A stretch of DNA of 64,000 bases, from assembly GCA_964653145.1 (NCBI GenBank), contig CAZZCG010000009.1:1-64000 (forward strand), written 5' to 3'. Source of the stretch: Pseudocalidococcus sp964653145. GTDB taxonomy: Bacteria; Cyanobacteriota; Cyanobacteriia; Thermosynechococcales; Thermosynechococcaceae. The position numbers and the translations under genes were made by a program. The notes below the pieces were generated by a model that made no database searches, was not told the origin of the DNA, and saw nothing but the letters and a program-made list of their open reading frames with translations. Shown here in pieces: positions 43,479 through 51,495 of this stretch (positions within the stretch are counted from its first letter, which is position 1; every line of letters starts with the position of its first letter).

Positions 43479-44253
43479 TCCTAACCCCCAGGCCTGGCGG
43501 TACATCCCCCCAATCACAGCCCCAGGCCTCGTCCAGATGGCTATTGATACTTGGCTATGGGAGCAACATCATCTTGGCCAACACCCCTCCTGTTTGCGGT
43601 TCTATCATTGGCAGCCCGCCGCAATTTCCTATGGCTATCATCAAACCGACCTACCGGAACATTGGCACACCTTGGCCTGGGGGGAAACGCACTTAGATGT
43701 GGTTAGACGGCCCACTGGGGGACGGGCTGTTTTGCACCAAGGAGATTTAACCTATGCTCTAGTCACAACCCTACCCAAGCTTTCCCGTCGCCAGGCCTAT
43801 GGGCTGTTGTCGCAATTTTTGATTCAGGGCTGTCAACGTTTAGGAATGGAACTGAGACTGGGATCTGATTTTCGCAACTATCAACGTCATGTCAACTGTT
43901 TTGCCTCCGCAACCCATGCTGATTTGGTTTTAGATGACGGTTACAAACTCATTGGCAGTGCCCAGGCCTGGAAAGGGTCAACGGTTCTCCAACATGGTTC
44001 AATCCGACTGAATCCCGATCCTAGGCTGTGGCAAGAGGTTTTCCAGGCCCCGCTGACCACCACAACTCTTTCCCTGCCCTCAGAAGCAACATTGATGTCT
44101 TCCTTGACCGCGGCTTTAACTGATGTCTTCCAGGCCCCCCTCATTGAGAACGCGATGACCGCAAGGGAGTGGCAAGAAATTCAACAACAGTCGAGAACAT
44201 CCTGGGATTTGGTCGAGATGGATGCTTTGTATTGTCCTGCCGGGCAAAATTGA
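43468..44253 (+). CDS. Lipoate-protein ligase A family protein
   Basis: A 261-aa biotin/lipoate ligase-family protein with the substrate-loop motif RRPTGGRAVLH and the catalytic Lys in YKLIGSAQAW. It lacks an accessory C-terminal domain, so it may be a lipoate or octanoyl ligase, or a LipM-like transferase. It overlaps the FHA-PrsW gene by 11 nt (ATG at 43468), implying co-transcription. In-frame upstream sequence to 43321 is antisense-free but belongs to the preceding gene. Confidence 0.82.
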   Translation: MNVNPNPQAWRYIPPITAPGLVQMAIDTWLWEQHHLGQHPSCLRFYHWQPAAISYGYHQTDLPEHWHTLAWGETHLDVVRRPTGGRAVLHQGDLTYALVTTLPKLSRRQAYGLLSQFLIQGCQRLGMELRLGSDFRNYQRHVNCFASATHADLVLDDGYKLIGSAQAWKGSTVLQHGSIRLNPDPRLWQEVFQAPLTTTTLSLPSEATLMSSLTAALTDVFQAPLIENAMTAREWQEIQQQSRTSWDLVEMDALYCPAGQN

Positions 44254-44378
44254 AATACCCAATGACAGAACTCCTCAGGGTTATCAGGTTTTTTATTGCC
44301 TACCCATGCAAAATGACGATGATGACCCCAGGTTGATTGCTTAAATGCACTGGCGAACAACGGTAAATCTATTTGAGA

Positions 44379-44807
44379 CTACCATCGCCAGTATTTTTTC
44401 CCTTTCCAGAAAACACCAACAACCATCCCGACCAATATATTTTGATTGATGCCCAATAAACTAGAGGGAACATTCGCAAAATCGGAAATTAGGGACACAA
44501 TAATCATCAGGACTAGCAGACATAAAACTAGGCCCCAGAGTGTGCTGGCATAGATGGCTCCAGGGGAAAAAAACGTCTCCAATAGCCAAACTGATACTGC
44601 CCCCAGGCCAATACTCAGCAGAATAATCAAGATCAAGCCCCAGGGCGGTGAAAAGATTAGATCAATCCAAGATTGCGACTGAGGCACGTAACTGTAGGTG
44701 GAAATAAAAACTAAGTCAAAAATTTTACCCAGGGTGACAGTCACCACGGCGGTGGAAATGAGGGGTATCCAAGGGAGTGATTTGAAGCTTTGCCATGGAT
44801 CAAACAT
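44379..44807 (-). CDS. Four-helix membrane hypothetical protein
   Basis: A 142-aa protein with four hydrophobic segments (starting WIPLISTAVVTVTLG; PPWGLILIILLSIGLGAVSVW; LWGLVLCLLVLMIIVSLISD; ILVGMVVGVF). No recognised domain. It begins 13 nt after the leuS stop on the same strand and may be read through from leuS. Confidence 0.6.
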   Translation of the reverse strand: MFDPWQSFKSLPWIPLISTAVVTVTLGKIFDLVFISTYSYVPQSQSWIDLIFSPPWGLILIILLSIGLGAVSVWLLETFFSPGAIYASTLWGLVLCLLVLMIIVSLISDFANVPSSLLGINQNILVGMVVGVFWKGKKYWRW

Positions 44808-44820
44808 ATTGATGACGCTC

Positions 44821-47394
44821 TTATTTAGCTAGAACAAAGTTAATGAGTTTACCGGGCACAACAATCACCTTTTTCACGGTTTGGTCTGCTAGGTAGCGCG
44901 CCCCAACTTCAGAGTTTTTTGCATAGGCTTCTAGCTCCTCGGCACTGGCCTGGGCGGGAACTTGAATCACCCCGCGAGTTTTACCCATCACCTGAATCAC
45001 TAGGGAAATTTCATCGGCCACTAGGGCAGTTGGATCAACACTGGGCCAGGCCTGGAGATGAATAGATTTTTGATGGTTTTGATTGGGTAACTGCTGCCAC
45101 AGGTCTTCAGCAATGTGTGGGGCAAACGGTGACAGCAACAGCAACAGCGTTTCAATTCCCTCTTGATAGATTGGACTGGCAATTAAATCCGCCCCATCAC
45201 CCAGGGCATTACTCAACTTCATTAACTCCGAAATCGCAGTGTTGAACTGATAATCCGTCGCTAAATCCTCGCTAATTTCGTGAATTGCAGTGTGAATTGC
45301 CCGACGAAGCTTTTTCTCATCAGGACTCAACTCAGAACTGGGGGCTTGAACTTGAGGATTTTTTTCAACATAGCCCGTGACCAACCGCCAAACTCGATTT
45401 AAGAAGCGAAACTGTCCTTCCACATCGGCATCATCCCACTCCAAATCTTTTTCGGGAGGGGCTTTGAACAAAATAAACATCCGGGCTGTATCTGCACCAT
45501 ATTTTTCAATCACATCCCCCGGCGCGACACCGTTGTGTTTAGACTTGGACATTTTTTCATAGACCACATCCAAGGCAATCCCCGACTCGGGATCAACAGG
45601 ATTTGCCGGATCTTTGACGAGGCTGGGAATCACATATTTACCCGTTTGTGGGTTTTTGTAGGTTTTCCCCTGCACCATGCCCTGGGTTAGTAACCGCTGA
45701 AAGGGTTCACCAAAGTTGATCAGGCCCCGATCCTTGAGGACTTTTGTAAAAAAGCGGGAGTAAAGTAAATGTAAAATCGCGTGTTCAATGCCACCAACAT
45801 ACTGATCCACGGGCAACCAATCGTTCACTAATTCGGAACTAAACGGGGCCTGGTCATTTCGGGCATCGGCATAGCGCAGGAAATACCACGAGGAATCAAT
45901 AAACGTATCCATGGTGTCCGTTTCCCGCTTGGCTGGTTGACCGCAGCTAGGACATGGGACATTCACCCAATCCTCCAGTTGTGCCAGTGGAGAAGCGCCC
46001 CGACCAGTGAATTCGACATTTTCTGGTAAGACTACGGGTAAATCTGCTTCCGGTACCGGCACTGCACCACAATCGGGACAATGGATCACCGGAATTGGTA
46101 CACCCCAATAGCGTTGACGCGAAATGAGCCAATCCCGCAAGCGGTACTGAATTCGGGCCTTGCCCCAGCCTTTTGACTCGGCAAACTTAATAATTTCGTT
46201 TTTGGCAACGGCGGACTCAAGACCATCAAACTCCCCAGAATTGATCAGGATTCCTGGGTCGGTGTAGGCCTGATCCAATTTCACCAACTCTGGCCTGGCA
46301 GGGATAATTACTGTTGTGAGGGATAACTGATTCTGTTGGGCAAATTCATAATCCCGTTGATCGTGGGCCGGTACTCCCATCACTGCCCCAGTCCCGTACT
46401 CCACTAAGACATAATCGGCAATCCAGATGGGAATTTCTTCACCGGTAAAGGGGTTGATTGCACTTCCTCCTGTCGCCAGGCCCCGTTTTGGTTTATCTTC
46501 GGCTGTCCGTTCTAGTTCCGATTCATGGCTAATGGATTCAATAAATTCCGTTACCTTGGCCTGGTTTGCGGGGGTAGTCACGGTCTGCGTCAAGGGATGT
46601 TCAGGAGCTAAAACCACATAGGTGACGCCAAACACTGTATCGGGTCGAGTCGTAAACACCCCAATTTTTTGATCAGAGCCGACAATCGGAAACTCCAAAT
46701 ACGCCCCCGTCGATTTGCCGATCCAGTTGGCCTGCATCAGTTTCACCCGTTCTGGCCAGCCGGTGAGGGTTTCTAAATCCTGTAACAGAGCCTCGGCATA
46801 GTCCGTAATTTTCAAAAACCATTGCCGCAGGAGTTTCCGCTCCACAATGGCCCCGGATCGCCAGGATCGCCCTTCACTGTCCACCTGTTCATTGGCCAAA
46901 ACCGTTTGATCAATGGGATCCCAGTTCACCGCGGCTTCTTTTTGGTACGCTAACCCGGCCTGGAAAAACTGCAGAAACAGCCATTGTGTCCAGCGATAAT
47001 AGTCCGGGCGGCAGGTGGCCACTTCCCGCGACCAATCATAGGACAGCCCCAACCGTTTCAATTGGGTTTGCATCTGGGCAATGTTGGCCTCTGTCCATTG
47101 GGCTGGCGGAATTCCCCGTTCAATGGCGGCATTTTCGGCCGGCAAGCCAAAGGCATCCCACCCCATTGGATGTAGAACCCGATAGCCCTGCATTTTTTTG
47201 ACCCGCGCAATCACATCAGTAATCGTGTAATTCCGGACATGGCCCATGTGGAGATTACCTGAGGGGTAGGGAAACATGGAGAGGGCATAAAATTTCGGCT
47301 GACTGGTATCCGTTCCCGTTAAATCTAAGCCAGACTCCTGCCAACAGGCCTGCCATTTGGGTTCAATGTCCTGGGGCTGATACCGATTCTCCAC
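44821..47394 (-). CDS. leuS: Leucyl-tRNA synthetase
   Basis: An 857-aa class I synthetase with HMGHVRNYTI (the HIGH motif, about residues 49-58), an editing (CP1) domain with FTTRPDTVFGVTY and HDQRD, LISRQRYWGVPIP, and KMSKSKHNGV (KMSKS) near residue 620. Length and motif order are normal for bacterial LeuRS. No T-box or leader was seen upstream. Confidence 0.98.
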   Translation of the reverse strand: MENRYQPQDIEPKWQACWQESGLDLTGTDTSQPKFYALSMFPYPSGNLHMGHVRNYTITDVIARVKKMQGYRVLHPMGWDAFGLPAENAAIERGIPPAQWTEANIAQMQTQLKRLGLSYDWSREVATCRPDYYRWTQWLFLQFFQAGLAYQKEAAVNWDPIDQTVLANEQVDSEGRSWRSGAIVERKLLRQWFLKITDYAEALLQDLETLTGWPERVKLMQANWIGKSTGAYLEFPIVGSDQKIGVFTTRPDTVFGVTYVVLAPEHPLTQTVTTPANQAKVTEFIESISHESELERTAEDKPKRGLATGGSAINPFTGEEIPIWIADYVLVEYGTGAVMGVPAHDQRDYEFAQQNQLSLTTVIIPARPELVKLDQAYTDPGILINSGEFDGLESAVAKNEIIKFAESKGWGKARIQYRLRDWLISRQRYWGVPIPVIHCPDCGAVPVPEADLPVVLPENVEFTGRGASPLAQLEDWVNVPCPSCGQPAKRETDTMDTFIDSSWYFLRYADARNDQAPFSSELVNDWLPVDQYVGGIEHAILHLLYSRFFTKVLKDRGLINFGEPFQRLLTQGMVQGKTYKNPQTGKYVIPSLVKDPANPVDPESGIALDVVYEKMSKSKHNGVAPGDVIEKYGADTARMFILFKAPPEKDLEWDDADVEGQFRFLNRVWRLVTGYVEKNPQVQAPSSELSPDEKKLRRAIHTAIHEISEDLATDYQFNTAISELMKLSNALGDGADLIASPIYQEGIETLLLLLSPFAPHIAEDLWQQLPNQNHQKSIHLQAWPSVDPTALVADEISLVIQVMGKTRGVIQVPAQASAEELEAYAKNSEVGARYLADQTVKKVIVVPGKLINFVLAK

Positions 47395-47646
47395 GGGTAA
47401 TTCCTAATTTTGCAGTAAACATGAAAGGTCTAGGTTCTAGGGTACAGGCTCCAGGGAAAAGTTTGGCAGTAGGACAAGGGCGCAGGGCATTGCCACTCAA
47501 CCCTAAACAGGCCCCACTCACCAGGATTTTGTCAGAAACATAATTCCGGCCCTGCCCTCACTAAATTTTCTACGGGCTGAAAGGGTAATTTTGTTCCCAC
47601 GATAATAGATATGGCTAGACTAGAAGCAGTTGAATGGCTCTTTCTG

Positions 47647-47754
47647 ATGCCCCAGACCAACATTAACGAAGCAAAAGCCGATCTTTCAACTTTGATTGAT
47701 GCTGCACTGGTGGGAGAAGAAGCCAATACCTTGTTTTATGGTGAGTCTGAGTGA
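47647..47754 (+). pseudogene. Truncated Phd/YefM-type antitoxin
   Basis: A 35-codon frame beginning MPQTNINEAKADLSTLIDAA, the N-terminal DNA-binding consensus of Phd/YefM antitoxins, stopping after GEEANTLFYGESE. The usual C-terminal toxin-binding half (around 40 residues) is absent. It overlaps the stump of a PIN toxin (GTG at 47751). The intact VapBC-like pair nearby is a different system. Confidence 0.6.
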
Positions 47755-47786
47755 GAAATTTGCTTGATACTCATACTTTGCTCTGA
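47751..47786 (+). pseudogene. Truncated PIN-domain toxin
   Basis: A GTG overlapping the antitoxin stop opens VRNLLDTHTLL and then a TGA. DTHTLL is the start of the PIN toxins found with Phd-type antitoxins (D is the first metal-binding acid). Nothing of the remaining about 120 residues is found downstream. It marks a decayed toxin-antitoxin locus. Confidence 0.55.
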
Positions 47787-47872
47787 TGGATAGATTAAGT
47801 TACCCGTTTATCATCAAATACTCTGAAGGTTATTGGGGACTATGATGGCCTAGTTTCAATCTTGCATCAGAT

Positions 47873-48262
47873 TTACCAACGCTCTAACTGTAAACCCTCA
47901 ATATAGCTAAAGTCAGAATCATCAGAAACTAATATCCAATTCTGGCTAATACATTGAGCAGCGATCCAAATATCATTTGTTGGAATAGGTCTGTCTTTTC
48001 TTTTTAGGTGCAATCTAACTTGGGCATAAACTAATCCACCCTCATTTGTAAGTGGTTTGACTGTGCAAGAAAAAATCAATGCTCCAAAAGCTGAATAATT
48101 TTGTGAAGAGCGAGAGGAATTAAGCGCATCATCAAGTAGTTCACCAATAACCACTACAGGCAAGAAAACTTCGGGTAAATTTATAATTCTTTCCCTAAGA
48201 GAGGAGTCACCATTGAGATAACGAATCGCAACTGAAGTATCTAGGGCAATATCACCACTCAT
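47873..48262 (-). CDS. PIN-domain toxin (VapC-like)
   Basis: A 129-aa PIN-fold RNase with acids in ALDTSVAIRYL (first Asp), VVIGELLDDAL (Glu), NDIWIAAQC (Asp) and LVSDDSDF (Asp). The start at 48262 (MSGDIALDTS) overlaps the antitoxin gene by 11 nt, the usual antitoxin-first arrangement. The intact active-site acids suggest a functional toxin. Confidence 0.85.
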   Translation of the reverse strand: MSGDIALDTSVAIRYLNGDSSLRERIINLPEVFLPVVVIGELLDDALNSSRSSQNYSAFGALIFSCTVKPLTNEGGLVYAQVRLHLKRKDRPIPTNDIWIAAQCISQNWILVSDDSDFSYIEGLQLERW

Positions 48263-48461
48263 TGGCATCAACCTGACGATAATCAGATTTTATAGTTTCT
48301 AGAATTTCCTGGGCATCCGAATCACTGAGAATCCCTGAAAGCTTCAGTAGGTTTTCATTATTTGTAGTGCTTTCTAACTGTTTAAGGAAATTAAAAACAG
48401 TTTCAATCTGCTCGTCAGAACTAGTCGAAATTTCTTGAAGAAGCTGTTCTCGTTTTTCCAT
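48252..48461 (-). CDS. Antitoxin of the PIN-toxin pair
   Basis: A 69-aa acidic helical protein (MEKREQLLQEISTSSDEQIE at the start, LSGILSDSDAQEILETIKSD later) typical of small cyanobacterial antitoxins beside PIN toxins. It lacks an obvious DNA-binding fold, so autoregulation may be weak or differ. It precedes and overlaps the toxin gene. Confidence 0.75.
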   Translation of the reverse strand: MEKREQLLQEISTSSDEQIETVFNFLKQLESTTNNENLLKLSGILSDSDAQEILETIKSDYRQVDANEW

Positions 48462-48493
48462 TTTGCATTCATCTCTTTAATTTTTTCTTTCTC

Positions 48494-48617
48494 CCAGGCC
48501 CCGTAGGCTCCCATTCTAACCTCTGCCACCTGAGTCAAAATCCCCAGGCCCCGCCCCCAACTTTCTAAACTTCTCTAAAGAAAAGTCAATTTTGTTGAAT
48601 TTTTATCAATAGACCAG
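48494..48617. repeat. 124-bp direct repeat, copy 1
   Basis: Identical to 50762-50885 except one base (G versus C at 48535/50803). It begins CCAGGCCCCGTAGGCTCCCA and ends TTTTTATCAATAGACCAG. It holds two CCAGGCCCCG stretches. It lies just upstream of the restriction endonuclease gene; the second copy lies just upstream of the J-domain gene. The R-M pair lies between the two copies, in direct orientation. Confidence 0.9.
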
Positions 48618-48640
48618 CGAAAATTCTCTACGCCAGGCGA

Positions 48641-48654
48641 AGGGTCGTTAGAAT
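48641..48654 (+). promoter_or_regulatory. Shared -10 element upstream of the restriction gene
   Basis: Beyond the perfect repeat, the strings GAAGGGTCG(T/C)TAGAATAA are also shared by the two copies; here TAGAAT is at 48649-48654, 18 nt before the restriction-gene ATG. No -35 hexamer is evident, so activator dependence or a non-standard promoter is likely. The conservation outside the exact repeat argues for function. Confidence 0.45.
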
Positions 48655-48672
48655 AAAGTTTTTACCTAAGTT

Positions 48673-49449
48673 ATGACTCCTTCCCAAAATGCTAATTCTA
48701 AAAAAGATAAAGTGGATTTCAATGCAATTAAGCTGTCGTCAGACTCTTTGGATGTATTTCTAAGAGTTTTTCAAGATGCTTTTGAAGAATACAATTATCA
48801 ATTTCTTGATGCACACCGAGCAATTCTTACAAGCTGCTATCAACATATTGAACTTGCTCCATCTCTAACAGCAGCATCACAAGCACAATTAGCAAAGGCA
48901 TGGTTGAAAAAATATAATGATGGGTATCAAAGTAGGATATCAAGACGGATTTCTAAAGCTTCTGGAACAAAAGTTGATCCGATTATTAGCAGTATTATTA
49001 ACGCAAGGCTGACCCACTTAACAAACCAACACCTAGAGCAAATTAATTATGCCCATAGACTCTCAATGTCTGCTGAAAATATTTTAGGGTTGCTGTTAGA
49101 AGAATTTTTAGCTGAACAGTTAAGCGATTATGGTTGGCATTGTTGTTGGGGAGAAACACTACGCCATGTAGATTTTTGTCACAATGACGGCTCACTTTTA
49201 CAAATCAAGAATCGTAGTAATTCAGAAAATAGTTCCTCATCAAGAGTAAGAATTAACAAGCCTATAGAAAAGTGGTTTAGAGTAGATGCTAAAAAAGGAA
49301 GCTATCAATGGTCATATTTTAACCAAAGATATGAAACAGATCGTTTTTCTGAAGAGAGATTTATTGCATTTGTACAACAAGTTTTGAAAAATAATCCTGA
49401 AGCTCTGGCCGTAGAAGAAAGTAATCCTTGGAAAAACACAAGTAACTAA
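48673..49449 (+). CDS. Type II restriction endonuclease, SinI/AvaII-like
   Basis: A 258-aa protein beside a cytosine-5 methyltransferase. A PD-(D/E)xK-like site is suggested by Glu161, Asp167 and Gln177-x-Lys179 in GETLRHVDFC...LLQIKN. Partnership with a C5-methyltransferase and the near absence of GGWCC sites in this window (see findings) point to a GGWCC (AvaII/SinI family) enzyme, but the family match itself is only moderate. It is AT-rich and has no CCAGGCC heptamer. Its TAA abuts the methyltransferase stop with 0 nt between (tail-to-tail). Confidence 0.78.
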   Translation: MTPSQNANSKKDKVDFNAIKLSSDSLDVFLRVFQDAFEEYNYQFLDAHRAILTSCYQHIELAPSLTAASQAQLAKAWLKKYNDGYQSRISRRISKASGTKVDPIISSIINARLTHLTNQHLEQINYAHRLSMSAENILGLLLEEFLAEQLSDYGWHCCWGETLRHVDFCHNDGSLLQIKNRSNSENSSSSRVRINKPIEKWFRVDAKKGSYQWSYFNQRYETDRFSEERFIAFVQQVLKNNPEALAVEESNPWKNTSN

Positions 49450-50703
49450 TCAAACAAAAGTTAGGGAGAGTTGACCAATAGACAAATTCTGAGTTTCAGG
49501 TTTAATATCTTTCATCCAGCTTTGGTCATCTGTATTCCGATAGCGAGAATACAGAAAATCTGGATAAATTATAGGTGTTTCGTCACTTAAGTGAGTTAAT
49601 AACATTCTGGCAATCGCACGTCCTAAAGAACAAGGCACGGCATTTCCAACTTGACGATATTGATCAAGTAAAGACCCAGCAATGATCCAATTATCAGGAA
49701 ATTCTTGAATCCGCTTATATTCTTCAATACTCAGAGGCCTATCTTCTTCTGGATGGGCTAAATCTGTGGCTGGCATAGCAGGATGAGTCACTAAAGTTGG
49801 AGAGGGTTTATCCCAGGCCAAGCGCCGATAAAAACCTGTTTTCCCACCTCCAGCAAAATAAGATGCTCCCAACGCCTCTTGCTGTAATTCTGCTGGTAAA
49901 TCTCGCCAATATTGTCCAGGCCTAAGGAGTCGATAATACTTAAGTCGTTTTTCTGGGAATTTAACGAAATGATGTTCAGATTCAGATAAACCTGCCAAAG
50001 CCTCTCTTAAAGTACGCCATTTGGGAAGACTATATAGACCATTTTCTGAGTGGGTTGGAGTTAAGTAGGGAAGCTTTTGCCCATCACGACTACAAGCAAT
50101 GACAACTCGTTCTCGTTGTTGAGGGGAGCCAAAGTTTGCTGCATTGTACAAATTAAATGAAACACTATATCCAGCTTCTTTAAGTTTTTGTATGACAAAT
50201 AGTAATGCACCACCTCGCTGTTCTTCTTGAGAAAGAGATGGAAAATCATAACCTCTCATTTCATGGGGACGATGTTTTAACGGTGCTGATAATAATCCTC
50301 TAACATTTTCAATGACTAGAAACTTTGGATATAGCTCAATCACTAGGTCAATGAAGGTTAGAAATACATTACCCCGTTCATCATTAAATCCCTGACGTTT
50401 TCCAGCACTACTAAAGGCCTGGCAAGGAGGACCACCGACAATGAGATCAATTTCATCCGTTGGTTTCAATCCGGCTTTTTCTCTGATTTCTGCGGCTGTG
50501 TAATCTCGAATATCACCGATTAAGGGAATATCCGGTCGGTTTATTTCAATGGTTTTGCGAGCGGCGGGATCAACTTCACAGGCCAGGATCACCTCAATTC
50601 CCTCTTTCTCCAGGCCAAGGTCTAATCCCATACAACCCGAAAAAAAACTCAAGGCCTTCAATTCAGGTTTACTAGCGGAATGAGTCTGACGATGTTGATT
50701 CAT
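49450..50703 (-). CDS. DNA (cytosine-5) methyltransferase of the R-M system
   Basis: A 417-aa C5-methyltransferase. SAM motif I is FFSGCMGLDLGLE (about residues 20-32), motif IV is GGPPCQAFSSAG with catalytic Cys94, motif VI is IENVRG, motif VIII is QQRERV, and the C terminus has QVGNAVP (motif X). A target-recognition region lies between motifs VIII and IX. Convergent and abutting the restriction gene. Three CCAGGCC heptamers lie inside it, so it looks more host-like than its partner. Confidence 0.93.
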   Translation of the reverse strand: MNQHRQTHSASKPELKALSFFSGCMGLDLGLEKEGIEVILACEVDPAARKTIEINRPDIPLIGDIRDYTAAEIREKAGLKPTDEIDLIVGGPPCQAFSSAGKRQGFNDERGNVFLTFIDLVIELYPKFLVIENVRGLLSAPLKHRPHEMRGYDFPSLSQEEQRGGALLFVIQKLKEAGYSVSFNLYNAANFGSPQQRERVVIACSRDGQKLPYLTPTHSENGLYSLPKWRTLREALAGLSESEHHFVKFPEKRLKYYRLLRPGQYWRDLPAELQQEALGASYFAGGGKTGFYRRLAWDKPSPTLVTHPAMPATDLAHPEEDRPLSIEEYKRIQEFPDNWIIAGSLLDQYRQVGNAVPCSLGRAIARMLLTHLSDETPIIYPDFLYSRYRNTDDQSWMKDIKPETQNLSIGQLSLTFV

Positions 50704-50761
50704 AGTTGCTTTGAAATTTGGTGGCCTTGGCTATACCTAATAATGAAGCATCTAACATGAT

Positions 50762-50885
50762 CCAGGCCCCGTAGGCTCCCATTCTAACCTCTGCCACCTG
50801 ACTCAAAATCCCCAGGCCCCGCCCCCAACTTTCTAAACTTCTCTAAAGAAAAGTCAATTTTGTTGAATTTTTATCAATAGACCAG
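50762..50885. repeat. 124-bp direct repeat, copy 2
   Basis: Second copy of the element at 48494-48617 (one mismatch in 124), same orientation, 2,268 bp apart. It sits between the methyltransferase (start 50703) and the J-domain gene (start 50944), and ends about 58 bp before that gene. Recombination between the copies would excise the complete R-M pair. Confidence 0.9.
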
Positions 50886-50910
50886 AAAAAACTCATCAGG
50901 ACAAAAGAAG

Positions 50911-50922
50911 GGTCGCTAGAAT
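50911..50922 (+). promoter_or_regulatory. Shared -10 element upstream of the J-domain/HNH operon
   Basis: GAAGGGTCGCTAGAATAA, the same string as at 48640-48656 (one base different), with TAGAAT at 50917-50922, 22 nt before the ATG. As with copy 1 there is no obvious -35. The matching distance to the start codon at both genes supports a shared promoter. Confidence 0.45.
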
Positions 50923-50943
50923 AATATTTTTTAGTGCAAGACT

Positions 50944-51495
50944 ATGGCCTCATCATCCAAAAAGCTCACCCCAAGGATTGAAGCTGAGATTTCTCGACTA
51001 TCAGGGGTTCTTAGCTGTGATCCAAAAATTCTCAGTGATTTCGCCTACTTTGTTAAGGGGATTAAACCACCGCCACCACCTAAACCTAAAGCCTTAACTT
51101 TTCTACAACTCAAAGAAGCCGTATATAAGCATTTCAACGTGAAAACCACTCCTGAGCTTAAAGAGTCGGGCAATTTTCAGATGGCTACAAATGGGATGAA
51201 GTTGAACTTAGGAAAAAAAGAGGCCTGGGAGGATGTTTATCGGAAGTGGATTGGTATTTTGCCCAACGAGGACGGAGAAACAGGCAAGGACTGCATCAAC
51301 GGTATCAACATCTTTAAATATGATTTGCCTTGGCGGGTGTTTGGCCTGGATCGGCATACGGCAACTGAAGCAGAAATTAAGGAAGCCTATCGCAATTTAA
51401 GTAAGAAATATCATCCTGATAATCCTGAAACCGGAGATGATCGAATTTTTCAACGGATTAATATTTTCTATCGTAGTTTATTAGGTAAAGGTTAA
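50944..51495 (+). CDS. J-domain protein of the HNH operon
   Basis: A 183-aa protein. Its N-terminal part (about residues 1-110) is unrecognised and contains a proline run (KPPPPPKPK, about residues 41-49). The C-terminal about 56 residues are a J domain: PWRVFGLDRHTATEAEIKEA then KYHPDNP, with the HPD motif at residues 157-159 needed to stimulate Hsp70. It overlaps the downstream HNH gene by one base (TAATG), so they are coupled. It holds two CCAGGCC-type heptamers. Confidence 0.8.
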   Translation: MASSSKKLTPRIEAEISRLSGVLSCDPKILSDFAYFVKGIKPPPPPKPKALTFLQLKEAVYKHFNVKTTPELKESGNFQMATNGMKLNLGKKEAWEDVYRKWIGILPNEDGETGKDCINGINIFKYDLPWRVFGLDRHTATEAEIKEAYRNLSKKYHPDNPETGDDRIFQRINIFYRSLLGKG

